Assembly: GCF_900110835.1 (NCBI RefSeq)
Contig: NZ_FOJG01000001.1
Span: 682,001 to 746,000 of the forward strand
Origin: Chitinophaga arvensicola
Lineage (GTDB): Bacteria > Bacteroidota > Bacteroidia > Chitinophagales > Chitinophagaceae
Direction of reading: 5' to 3'
DNA: 64,000 nt
A program made the position numbers and the translations under genes. Within the stretch, counting starts at the first letter, position 1, and every line of letters starts with the position of its first letter. Below, in pieces: positions 56,314 through 64,000 of the stretch. The notes under the pieces are model-generated. The model searched no databases. It saw only the letters and a program-made list of their open reading frames with translations, and was not told where the DNA came from.

Positions 56314-57720
56314 CTATTTGCGTTTTTTTCCGACCAGGTTCAGTTGTATGGATAACCCTGCAGAATAAAGCTTTACCTGTCCCAATCCCACCCCATGCAG
56401 TGGAATTTTAGCATACGGCTGCACCCCAATGATGAGCCGCTTACCTGCAGGATGCTGGTACAATGCACCTACATTCAGGATCGCCAGATAATGCTGATTT
56501 TGGTTTTCCACCGTTTTTTCCCATTCAGGAGAATACTTGTAGATGTACTGATATTTTTCTTTCAGCATAATATAATTTGAAAGCCCCAGCGTGGCGCTGA
56601 GGGTATTATTATTTACCTGGAGGAATGTATAGTTGGCATTGATCGGAATATCCAATACATCACAATTTGCATTTACTTTCAGGAGGTCGTAGGAAGTGGG
56701 ACTGTTTGGATTATTGTAATCTTTATTCGTGGCGCCATACAATTTTTTACTGTATACCACACCTGTTGTTACAAACCAATGTTGATTAAAGTAATAATGG
56801 GCCAACACACCAGCGTTAAACCCTACATTACCATAATTAAAAGAGGGCGCAACGTTCAGATCAGGACCCAGTGTAACGCCGAAATAAAGGCCTTTGGAAT
56901 TAATTTTTCTCCTGACAACTTTTCTCCCGGTATCTGACTCAATCTCTTTATTTAAAGGTATTTCAGCAGGATGCTTTATTTTCGTATATCCATATACGTT
57001 ATTTACTTTTTTTGTCGGAAGTAAATCAATTGCGGTATAGTTCGAAATAGCGGGACTATCGGAATTTATCCCTGTTTTCTGATTGGGTATTGTGTTGTTA
57101 TTATTCTCCGCTGTTGTACTTTCGTTGGGTTGCTTTATTGATATTGGAGGAATTGTATTTTTTGTTTTCGCCTCCGGCTGATGACCAACATTTGTTGAAG
57201 TCGTTTGCTGATCGCTTGTTGTCCCTGTTTTCGCCTCCGGCTGATGACCAACACTTGTTGAAAACGTTTGCTGATCGCTTGTTGCGCCATTTTTCGCCTC
57301 CGGCTGATGATCACTATTTGCCTCAGAAATTTGCCCGGGGATTGCTGTCGTTTTCCCCTCCGGCTGATGATTTAAAGGCTGCTGATCCGTATTTCTCTCT
57401 GCTGACTTTTGCTGATTTTCTCCTGCTTTCTGAGTAGCAGAAATGGTGGAATGCTTTGTATCATTTTGTTCCTGTGTGGTTGCCTGATTAGAAATAGTTT
57501 CACGTGGAACTGCCTTTTCCTGGGATGCCGGTTGCAGGATCCACCAACCGAGTCCACCCAGTACCGGCACTAAAAACAGCCACCACCACCAGCCTGCCGG
57601 ACGTTTTTTATTATCGCCGGCATCCAGCAATGATTCCATCTTTGACCAGGCGTCCTGGTCAAAAGGAATATCAGCTTCATTCAGCTTGTTACGGATGCTA
57701 TTTTCAAAATCTTCACTCAT
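56314..57720 (-). CDS. Anti-sigma-like / outer-membrane beta-barrel hybrid protein
   Basis: This 468-residue protein has a cytosolic N terminus (SEDFENSIRNKLNEADIPFD, 1-40) as in anti-sigma-type proteins, a single membrane helix (WWWWLFLVPVLGGLGWWIL, about 43-61), a Gln/Thr/Pro-rich linker with near-perfect repeats (about 115-190), and a beta-rich C terminus (from about 275: GLYFGVTLGPDLNVAPSF ... LSIQLNLV) of the PorT-like/OMP_b-brl type. It overlaps the ECF sigma gene by 8 bp, so a sigma-regulatory role is likely. A protein reaching from cytosol to outer membrane is the simplest reading of the layout. Confidence 0.75.
   Translation of the reverse strand: MSEDFENSIRNKLNEADIPFDQDAWSKMESLLDAGDNKKRPAGWWWWLFLVPVLGGLGWWILQPASQEKAVPRETISNQATTQEQNDTKHSTISATQKAGENQQKSAERNTDQQPLNHQPEGKTTAIPGQISEANSDHQPEAKNGATSDQQTFSTSVGHQPEAKTGTTSDQQTTSTNVGHQPEAKTKNTIPPISIKQPNESTTAENNNNTIPNQKTGINSDSPAISNYTAIDLLPTKKVNNVYGYTKIKHPAEIPLNKEIESDTGRKVVRRKINSKGLYFGVTLGPDLNVAPSFNYGNVGFNAGVLAHYYFNQHWFVTTGVVYSKKLYGATNKDYNNPNSPTSYDLLKVNANCDVLDIPINANYTFLQVNNNTLSATLGLSNYIMLKEKYQYIYKYSPEWEKTVENQNQHYLAILNVGALYQHPAGKRLIIGVQPYAKIPLHGVGLGQVKLYSAGLSIQLNLVGKKRK
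57165..57380 (-). repeat. 63-bp tandem repeat in the hybrid protein gene
   Basis: The unit starts CCTCCGGCTGATGA on the plus strand and recurs at 57171, 57234, 57297 and 57357 (spacing 63, 63 and 60 bp). It encodes 20-21-residue units starting HQPEAK. Confidence 0.85.
57496..57511 (-). other. Degenerate parS-like site inside the hybrid gene
   Basis: AGTTTCACGTGGAACT matches the parS consensus TGTTNCACGTGNAACA at 14 of 16 positions; only the two outermost bases differ. It is coding (VPRETIS), so it may be chance, but it lies 3 kb from four perfect sites. Confidence 0.4.
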
Positions 57721-58300
57721 CTTTGTATAAGGGCATATTTATATCTATTCCATCAGTGATGCTCATGGAGGCTTTAATAATTCTTTCTTTCAGTATTTTT
57801 TTTGCTTTGAATAAATTTGATTTGGAAGTTCCTTCTGAGATGCGCAACATTCCTGCGATTTCCTGATGTTGGAAACCTTCCATAACATACAGGTTAAAAA
57901 CAGTTCTGTAAGCCGGAGGCAAAGCCTGCACATGCTTTAACAATTCATCATAGGATAGCTTATCAATTATTTTCTCATCTGTTCCAGGCTCAGCTACCTG
58001 GCTGATGTCGTCTGTAAACACCAGCTTTTTCTTCCCTCTTAAAAAATCAATGGCGGTGTTCACCATAATTTTTGCCAGCCATGTTTTAAATGATCTGGTA
58101 GTGTCGAAGGTTTCAATGTGTTGAAATATTTTAAGGAATCCGTCATTCATAATTTCAACTGCCTCATCTCTGTTTTGTGCGTATCGTAAACAAATGCTTA
58201 ATCCATAACTGAAAAAGTTGCGATATAGCGCTTCCTGACTGCTGCGTTCTTTTCTGCAGCAACCGGCAATCAGTTCATTAATATTGTTCAGCTCATACAC
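57713..58300 (-). CDS. ECF-type RNA polymerase sigma factor
   Basis: This 195-residue protein has sigma region 2 (RNRDEAVEIMNDGFLKIFQH then FDTTRSFKTWLAKIMVN) and region 4 (LPPAYRTVFNLYVMEGFQHQ, then EIAGMLRISEGTSKSNLFKA). It directs RNA polymerase to a stress- or uptake-related set of genes. The next gene, overlapping by 8 bp, is a likely regulator with a membrane helix and a barrel. Confidence 0.92.
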   Translation of the reverse strand: MYELNNINELIAGCCRKERSSQEALYRNFFSYGLSICLRYAQNRDEAVEIMNDGFLKIFQHIETFDTTRSFKTWLAKIMVNTAIDFLRGKKKLVFTDDISQVAEPGTDEKIIDKLSYDELLKHVQALPPAYRTVFNLYVMEGFQHQEIAGMLRISEGTSKSNLFKAKKILKERIIKASMSITDGIDINMPLYKDE

Positions 58301-58601
58301 AAAAAGATTCTTGCCTGCTTTTATATGAAGTGCGTTATTTTTCCTTTCAATAAATCGTCATCGGAAATGACGAAAAAAATCTGCGTTGAAGTTAGATACG
58401 GTAGAAAAACAGAAAAGGTTGCCTGCATCACAAAAATAAAGTTCCATTGTCGAAAAACGCATTTTAAGCCGTTTTATTCACCTCACCCTCTTTTTGAATA
58501 TATACATCCGACTATATCGAAATATTCAAATTTTACCCGCTTTCTGAAGGTCGATTTTTCGCCATTTTCACCTTTTTTACCTGATTTGCCCTTCGGGAAA
58601 T
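58301..58601. other. 300-bp AT-rich gap before the sigma gene
   Basis: No gene is seen. A small hairpin (TCGTCAT / ATGACGA, arms 58355-58361 and 58367-58373) lies about 55 bp upstream of the sigma-factor start and might be part of its leader. Confidence 0.4.
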
Positions 58602-58646
58602 AAAAAAGCGGGAAAATTGTAAGAACAATTCCCCCGCTTAAAAAAA
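58602..58646 (-). terminator. Terminator of mnmG
   Basis: An imperfect stem (AAGCGGGGGAATTGT on the minus strand with ACAATTTTCCCGCTT) begins close to the mnmG stop and ends in T residues. Confidence 0.8.
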
Positions 58647-58659
58647 TAATTTCAGACGG

Positions 58660-60528
58660 CTATCTACCCATATATACCATCAGGATTTGTACATCACTTG
58701 GATTTACACCACTTATTCGACTTGCCTGTCCTAAAGTATGTGGACGGATTTTATTAAATTTCTGTCTGGCTTCATTTGATAAAGAAACGAGTTTCGCATA
58801 ATCGAAATTCGATGGTATTACCAGGTCTTCCAACTGACTCATTTTCTGCACCAGTTCATTTTCTTTTTCTATATACACATCGTACTTGATCTGAATTTCC
58901 GCCTGCTCCAGGATGTCTTTACTAAATCCGGAAAGTGCATTTCCTATTTTTTCTACCTGGTCCTTCATTGAAAAAATGTCTAATCCGGGACGCAGTAAAA
59001 TCTGGTGAGCCTTCTGTTTTTGTGTTAACGGAGCGGAAGATTTTTCCGCCAGTAAACCGCTAATTTCTTCCGGTTCAACAGACAACTCTTTTAATATCTT
59101 TTTGATCTGCTCAACACCTTGTCTCTTTTCCTGCACTTTCTGCATTCTTTCCTCGGAAGCTAATCCCATTTTATAACTTCTCTCTGTTAACCGGAGATCA
59201 GCATTATCCTGGCGTAACAGGGTTCGGAACTCTGCCCTGGAAGTAAACATACGATAAGGCTCCTCAGTGCCTTTATTGATCAGATCATCTATCAGTACAC
59301 CAATATACGCCTCACTTCTTTTCAGCACAAAGGGAGCCTCTTCCCGTGCTTTCAGATGGGCATTAATACCAGCCATGATACCCTGGCAGGCAGCCTCTTC
59401 ATAACCGGTGGTGCCATTTATCTGGCCGGCAAAGAAAAGGTTTTGTACATGCTTGGTTTCAAGAGAAAACTGCAATTGCGTTGGCGGGAAGAAATCGTAC
59501 TCAATGGCATATCCCGGACGGAACATCCTGCAATTTTCAAATCCAGGAACCAATCGAAGTGCTTTCATTTGTACATCTTCCGGCAGAGAGGTAGAAAATC
59601 CATTTACATAGATTTCAACGGTATCCCAACCTTCCGGTTCCACAAATAACTGGTGACGTTCCCTTTCTGCGAATCTGTTTATTTTATCTTCAATGCTGGG
59701 GCAATAACGGGGACCTGTTCCCTGGATACGTCCCTGGAACATCGGAGACCTGTCGAACCCTGTACGCAACATTTCATGTACAGCGTCGCTGGTATAAGTG
59801 ATCCAGCAACTTCTTTGCTGAGCTGGTTTAATTTTTTCTACATCCAGGTAAGAAAAACCAACAATTTCCTCATCACCTTTCTGTTCTTCCATTTTGGAAT
59901 AATCGAGGCTTCTACCGTCAATACGAGGTGGTGTACCTGTTTTAAGACGATCACTTTCGAAGCCCAGAGATACCAGTTGTTCTGTGATTCCAGTAGCTGC
60001 CTTTTCTGCCACCCTGCCTCCGCCAAACTGTTTATCCCCGATATGAATAACGCCATTCAGGAAGGTACCATTGGTAAGTACTACTGCTTTTGCTTGTATT
60101 TCATGGCCAAGTCCTGTAATCACACCATGGCAACGTCCATCCTTTACAAGAAGTCCTTTTACCATATCCTGGTAAAAGTCTACGTTGGGCGTTTTCTCTA
60201 ATGCCTCCCGCCATTTGGCGGCAAAAAGCATCCGGTCATTTTGAGTTCTGGGGCTCCACATTGCAGGCCCTTTGGAACGGTTCAGCATCCGGAATTGAAT
60301 CATGGATTGATCTGTCACTATTCCGGAATATCCTCCCAGTGCATCTATTTCTCTTACAATTTGTCCTTTCGCAATACCACCCATAGCTGGGTTACAGCTC
60401 ATTTGAGCAATGGTTTGCATATTCATGGTTACCAATAAAACCTTGGACCCCATATTGGCAGCAGCGGCAGCGGCTTCACAACCAGCGTGTCCTGCACCCA
60501 CAACAATGATATCGTATGATGGAAACAT
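58660..60528 (-). CDS. mnmG: tRNA uridine-5-carboxymethylaminomethyl(34) synthesis enzyme MnmG
   Basis: This 622-residue flavoprotein opens with the FAD motif VVGAGHAGCEAAAAAANMG and has GTPPRIDGRSLDYSKM and GQINGTTGYEEAACQG. With MnmE it modifies the wobble uridine of several tRNAs. Historically called GidA, it lies next to the replication origin in many bacteria. The parS cluster upstream fits that location. Confidence 0.96.
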   Translation of the reverse strand: MFPSYDIIVVGAGHAGCEAAAAAANMGSKVLLVTMNMQTIAQMSCNPAMGGIAKGQIVREIDALGGYSGIVTDQSMIQFRMLNRSKGPAMWSPRTQNDRMLFAAKWREALEKTPNVDFYQDMVKGLLVKDGRCHGVITGLGHEIQAKAVVLTNGTFLNGVIHIGDKQFGGGRVAEKAATGITEQLVSLGFESDRLKTGTPPRIDGRSLDYSKMEEQKGDEEIVGFSYLDVEKIKPAQQRSCWITYTSDAVHEMLRTGFDRSPMFQGRIQGTGPRYCPSIEDKINRFAERERHQLFVEPEGWDTVEIYVNGFSTSLPEDVQMKALRLVPGFENCRMFRPGYAIEYDFFPPTQLQFSLETKHVQNLFFAGQINGTTGYEEAACQGIMAGINAHLKAREEAPFVLKRSEAYIGVLIDDLINKGTEEPYRMFTSRAEFRTLLRQDNADLRLTERSYKMGLASEERMQKVQEKRQGVEQIKKILKELSVEPEEISGLLAEKSSAPLTQKQKAHQILLRPGLDIFSMKDQVEKIGNALSGFSKDILEQAEIQIKYDVYIEKENELVQKMSQLEDLVIPSNFDYAKLVSLSNEARQKFNKIRPHTLGQASRISGVNPSDVQILMVYMGR

Positions 60529-60583
60529 AATAACTTTAGAAAGTGCAAAATTACGTAGAAGAAGGGAGAATGTATTGATAAAG

Positions 60584-60609
60584 TCAAATGTTCCACGTGG
60601 AACATTTGA
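60584..60609. other. parS: parS site 1 (26-bp palindrome)
   Basis: TGTTCCACGTGGAACA at 60589-60604 is a perfect parS consensus palindrome, and symmetry extends to 26 bp. It lies 56 bp upstream of mnmG. ParB protein binds such sites in chromosome segregation. Confidence 0.9.
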
Positions 60610-60717
60610 ATATGATTTATTCTAATGCTGGGCAGTAGGTATTCGGGCGTTAACTTCCCCACCAATGAAAATGATTGTGGTCTGCCTTCCAATATAATAT
60701 CTCGATCTATTCCACTT

Positions 60718-61823
60718 TCAAATACAATAAGACCTCTTTAGGGCGGCTTTAAAGTCGCTTCTTTTTGCAGAGAAATGTCCTCTTCCATGTGTTAGGTGAT
60801 TCCATTTCGACACACAGTCAATGAGGTCACCTCCTGCTATATCGGAATGCTTCCCTTACAGATGAATCCTTTTCAAGTATCAAATAGTCTACTACAATTC
60901 TAACTAATCAAACAAACTTTCATAAACAGCCTGCCTATTATCGCCCTTATCCTACAAATACTAAATTCTGCTAAACCCATTCTCCAGCAAAACTTCTTTC
61001 CCTTTTATGACCGGCCCCGCTGAAGGTTTAATCACAAATATATTCCCGGTAACATCCAGAACATCTTCCTCTAAATAAAAGGGCCCTCCAGATAAGTCAC
61101 CTTATTAATAATTGGTCTTTTGAAATGATGCCGTTAAAACCATAAGAAACAACCTCAGCTTCTCTCCCTCCTATACAAAGCTATGATACCTTTCTAACAG
61201 CATTTACTAAACTTTGATGACGATAATTCACTACCTGCTTGCTACTTAGTTCTCTTTAGAAAAGCTTCACCCGCAGCTTCACGTTAAGAGTTGAACAAGG
61301 TCTCTCTTGATACTATATGTCGACCTAATGAACGATTGCTTTTAGAAATACTATTTTCAATTATTCTCTTTGTCTTTAGCATATGTTACCACCTGAATCA
61401 TTTCAGATATAATCGAGTTCAGATAATTCTCATAACGTCCAAAAAAATACTAACGTCCAATCTTTATGGCCTCAGTACCCAAATTGTAATACTATTAATA
61501 GAAATCATCGCTAGTGAATCATGATGATGGATGAAAGGAGCCTGTACAGCAATAAGTATCCCACCATCCTCTTTAATTGAATACTCACCATGAATCGACT
61601 CATCAGAACATGGTGACCTAAAAGACAATAATTACTCTAGGGGTTCTAATCCTGATTCGTCATTTAAATCTATCTCCGCCGAGTATACAATTCCTGCACT
61701 AAGCCTCCTAAGCAAAATGGGCTGCTATTTTTCATCTTCTTTAAAAAACGGTACTCGAATCCAAACAATATAAAACAGTATAATGGTGAATTTTGATGGT
61801 AGCAGGCTTCTCCTTGTAAATGA
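60718..61823 (-). pseudogene. Probable decayed coding remnants
   Basis: On the minus strand, 61464-61823 reads 120 codons with only two internal stops (TAG at 61725-61727, TAA at 61632-61634), where about six or seven would be expected by chance at this base composition. Pieces such as EYSIKEDGGILIAVQAPF and SAGIVYSAEIDLN look protein-like. Further pieces at about 60985-61105 (FYLEEDVLDVTGNIFVIK) and 60718-60840 (KWNHLTHGRGHFSAKRSDFK) are in frames broken by shifts. No family was recognised. These may be one or more inactivated genes. Confidence 0.35.
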
Positions 61824-62170
61824 TTAACAATGCCATCCATAAAAGAAGATATTGCGACCGTTAATGGCGAAATTGCGGTCTGTTAATATTACTTATGCCC
61901 GTTCTTTACGTGTAAGGCTTTCGATTAGTTGCTAATTACGTTCTTTCAGAACCTGGTCTCGCCCTGTGAAGGTGACGTTGTAATTGATACTCCACCAATC
62001 ACATATCTTTGGTATCTAAAGGATATCTGTGCATTGTGGTTAACGGCATTGGCAAAATTAAAGGTCAGCCACAAATCACTTTATATCTTTGATTTACAAT
62101 CAGGACCTCCAAGGGGATGCCTGACCGTAATCCATCTTTTGAAAAAAATAGGTCCCCAAAGCATTCAAAA

Positions 62171-62186
62171 TGTTCCACGTGAAACA
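62171..62186. other. parS: parS site 2
   Basis: TGTTCCACGTGAAACA matches the parS consensus exactly and equals the standard Bacillus sequence. Confidence 0.9.
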
Positions 62187-62216
62187 TTTATATAGTACTC
62201 CCTGCCTTTCATCTTA

Positions 62217-62232
62217 TGTTCCACGTGGAACA
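62217..62232. other. parS: parS site 3
   Basis: TGTTCCACGTGGAACA, a perfect palindrome, lies only 30 bp after site 2. Confidence 0.9.
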
Positions 62233-62878
62233 CTTTGAGATAAAAATACTCTCGGTTATTTCAACCACCAACATGTTTGAATTTATTAGAGAAGGCAGAT
62301 TCGTTAATCATGAATAAAATGAAGACGAAATAATCTATTCTGTGTCCCTTAAAATTGTTACAACCTAGTTAACAAATTAAAACATAAAAATACCTGGAAG
62401 CTACTAACTCCTGAGAAGAGTTTATTACGTGATACGCGGAATTATTTGATTTAAAAACTTATCTATAAAATTGCAGCCACTTCCCAGGCATTCAATAAAT
62501 CGCAAATTGATTCTATAAGATAGGAGTGTCTGTGATACTAAAAGTGTGCAAATGTCTGTTGATCTTCGTACACAAACAATTTAATCTCCACTTAATATCG
62601 CTTATTTAGAAGCAAACTTCTACGGTGAGGGTAGCATCAACAAACTTACCTGCTTTAGCATATGGTAATACATTCCTTTCACCTTACTATCAGGCTCGCT
62701 CGTTTCAATAATATAGAAAACTGAGAAACCGCGAATACCCCATTCTCAAACAACAGTGACACAATTTATAAAGATAGAGTTAAACTAATCTCAGCTCCTG
62801 TCAGAAGAACTAGCCTGGATAAAATAGAAATGCTAATCATCCTCGCCTTCAAATTTTCAACAAAACCACCCAAAAGCA

Positions 62879-62902
62879 GAAATGTTCCACGTGGAACATT
62901 TC
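62879..62902. other. parS: parS site 4 (24-bp palindrome)
   Basis: TGTTCCACGTGGAACA at 62883-62898 with symmetry extending to 24 bp, 29 bp downstream of the ybeY stop codon. Confidence 0.9.
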
Positions 62903-62930
62903 AAAAAATTATTAGATACAGTAAAGTAGA

Positions 62931-63359
62931 CTATAACTCCCCAAAATACTTTTTCAGATACTCATCCTCCTTATTTCTCATTAAAACCTCTTCTTTCTTG
63001 CTTTTATCCTTGAAACCGCACAAATGTAGTGCTCCATGAAAAATGACCCGGTGTAACTCCTGGTTCACAGGTACCTTAAATTTTTCAGCGTTCTCCAGAA
63101 CTCTCTCTATGCTGACATAAATCTCCCCCTCAGTAATGGAAGGATCCTCTCCCATTTCAAAAGTCACAATATCTGTATAAGTATCGTGTTGTAAAAACTG
63201 CTTATTAATCTCCAATAAATAGGCATCAGAACAAAAAACATAATGCAAACTCTGTAGTCCTTGCCCCTCAGTTGCAAAAAGATCCGCCAGAAATGATTTC
63301 AGTTTCCGTTTCTCCTTCAAATAATCCTTCACTTCGTGCGATGTAAATTGAATAGCCAT
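62931..63359 (-). CDS. ybeY: rRNA maturation endoribonuclease YbeY
   Basis: This 142-residue protein shows the zinc-site motif HGALHLCGFKDK near residue 108; the canonical HGxLHLxGYDH third histidine is here an Asp after Lys. Bacteroidota versions often look like this, so it is not necessarily inactive. YbeY trims 16S rRNA and takes part in ribosome quality control. It lies just right of parS site 4. Confidence 0.88.
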   Translation of the reverse strand: MAIQFTSHEVKDYLKEKRKLKSFLADLFATEGQGLQSLHYVFCSDAYLLEINKQFLQHDTYTDIVTFEMGEDPSITEGEIYVSIERVLENAEKFKVPVNQELHRVIFHGALHLCGFKDKSKKEEVLMRNKEDEYLKKYFGEL

Positions 63360-63523
63360 CTATACCAAAAAATTTTGTGGATGTAAAAGTAAAGTGAAAT
63401 TTTCGATTGAGCAGACCTTTCTTTTTGCATATTGGCTCTACAGGGGTAACTTTGCCTATCATTCATTGGTATACTTTCCCCATTTTGCCGGTACAAAGTT
63501 TAAACAAGATTAATAAGCAGGAA

Positions 63524-63760
63524 ATGAAAAAAGGCATTATTAAATTATCGTCGCTGACAACAGGAAAAAGTGCAGTAATTATAGAATTTGCGAAAGATGA
63601 TCTTCATATTAAACTGATGGAAATGGGCTGCGTACCAGGTGAAACAGTTAAAATTGAAAAAATTGCGCCTCTGGGAGATCCCATATCAATTATGGTGGCT
63701 GGGTACAATTTATCACTCAGAAAAACAGAAGCAGATCATATTTGGGTAGAGGAAATTTAG
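63524..63760 (+). CDS. feoA: FeoA-domain ferrous iron transport protein
   Basis: This 78-residue SH3-like protein (LSSLTTGKSAVIIEF, KLMEMGCVPGETVKIEKIAP, LRKTEADHIWVEEI) is a stand-alone FeoA, which assists FeoB in Fe(II) import. The ATG at 63524 is chosen; the frame continues upstream without a protein-like start. It has its own terminator, so it is not followed in an operon by feoB; the feoB of this window lies at 31.5-33.6 kb. Confidence 0.9.
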   Translation: MKKGIIKLSSLTTGKSAVIIEFAKDDLHIKLMEMGCVPGETVKIEKIAPLGDPISIMVAGYNLSLRKTEADHIWVEEI

Positions 63761-63777
63761 TTTCCTCTACTTTTTTT
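63745..63777 (+). terminator. Terminator overlapping the end of feoA
   Basis: A perfect 10-bp stem (GTAGAGGAAA / TTTCCTCTAC) with a TTTAG loop, which includes the feoA stop codon, precedes a run of eight Ts. Confidence 0.9.
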
Positions 63778-64000
63778 ACATATTAAGAACCTCATTTTAT
63801 CCCCAAAATTCAAGAAAAAAAGAAATTTTTTGGCGGAAATCCGTCGATTTCCAGTATTTATTCACATATTTCCTTATTTTTTCCCTGCTTATTTTTTCAA
63901 AAAAATTTTTTTAAAATTTCAACCTTCACTTATTCACAATTCACAAGAAAATTTTTAATTTTTTACGACCCATGGCTGCTTTTTCCACATTCGATGGAAA
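63778..64000. other. AT-rich region with DnaA-box-like sequences, possible oriC edge
   Basis: TTATTCACA occurs at 63858-63866 and 63930-63938 and TTTTCCACA at 63981-63989, all in the same direction and matching TTWTNCACA. The stretch between is extremely A/T-rich. This resembles an origin region, supported by mnmG and parS nearby, but it is cut by the window edge. Confidence 0.45.

Larger units (their letters stand above)
60610..62930. other. 2.3-kb gene-poor region with parS sites
   Basis: No intact gene is convincing: open frames of 77 codons (61291-61524) and 88 codons (61929-62195) have no protein-like features. It contains three of the four parS sites. On the minus strand there are fragments that look like decayed coding sequence (given separately). 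Confidence 0.6.

Noticed and set aside
57090..57440. Regular repeats that might be taken for a CRISPR array
   Set aside because: The units are 60-63 bp without distinct spacers and lie in frame inside a gene, encoding the HQPEAK linker.
61291..61524. 77-codon open frame in the parS region
   Set aside because: Composition is not protein-like, it has no family features, and better minus-strand coding traces overlap it.
61929..62195. 88-codon open frame ending across parS site 2
   Set aside because: It runs through the ParB site and shows no domain or signal; likely chance.

Overview
The window comes from a member of the Bacteroidota, most likely the Chitinophagaceae (a Chitinophaga-like soil bacterium). 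Signs of this are moderate GC, genes with little Shine-Dalgarno sequence, promoter elements of the TAnnTTTG type (clearest before the tRNA), TlpA/DUF4369-like, S41, BlaI-M56, PadR-PspC and ECF-sigma gene pairs typical of that phylum, a periplasmic/lipoprotein-rich proteome and an aerobic paaABCD block. No phage, insertion sequence, CRISPR array or rRNA operon was seen. It reads as chromosomal core sequence. The right end looks replication-origin proximal.

Layout. 0-10 kb: a PBP4-like carboxypeptidase cut by the window edge; a sugar-type group (Gfo/Idh oxidoreductase, SUMF1-like protein, Hyi-like isomerase); a fused alpha/beta 2-oxoacid dehydrogenase E1; a TlpA-like thioredoxin; a macrodomain-NYN/LOTUS pair; Dps. 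10-20 kb: an MFS transporter, RmuC, a kdnB-kdsB-kdnA cluster for 8-amino-Kdo, secreted small enzymes (CAP, GH25) and a radical SAM/SPASM protein. 20-31 kb: a BlaI-M56 pair with three phased operators, an envelope-stress trio (holin-X, YtxH, unknown), an AI-2E transporter, nadD, paaABCD, and S41 and M28 peptidases. 31-46 kb: feoB, pspC-padR, a SulP transporter with carbonic anhydrase, an aminotransferase, kdsD-manC, recQ, DUF3050 and tRNA-Phe. 46-58 kb: a methyltransferase, an Amj-like flippase, a frameshifted ABC permease, a GH36 alpha-galactosidase, a CruF-like membrane protein, cardiolipin synthase, and an ECF sigma factor overlapping an unusual cytosol-to-outer-membrane protein. 58-64 kb: mnmG, then a 2.3-kb gene-poor stretch with four parS sites, ybeY, a single feoA, and an AT-rich end with DnaA-box-like sequences.

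How the parts connect. KdsD (41.7 kb) makes arabinose 5-phosphate, the start of Kdo synthesis. KdnB and KdnA convert Kdo to its 8-amino form and KdsB activates it, so this genome probably builds an 8-amino-Kdo lipopolysaccharide core. SulP and carbonic anhydrase probably work together on bicarbonate. The mnmG, parS and DnaA-box arrangement suggests the ParB-bound centromere region near oriC.

Most notable observations: the parS cluster in a decayed gene-poor region; the sigma factor coupled to a single polypeptide with an anti-sigma-like N terminus, one membrane helix, a repeat-bearing linker and an outer-membrane barrel; the complete kdn cluster; two apparent frameshifts (SulP start, ABC permease middle); and three BlaI-type operators spaced at exactly 20 bp.
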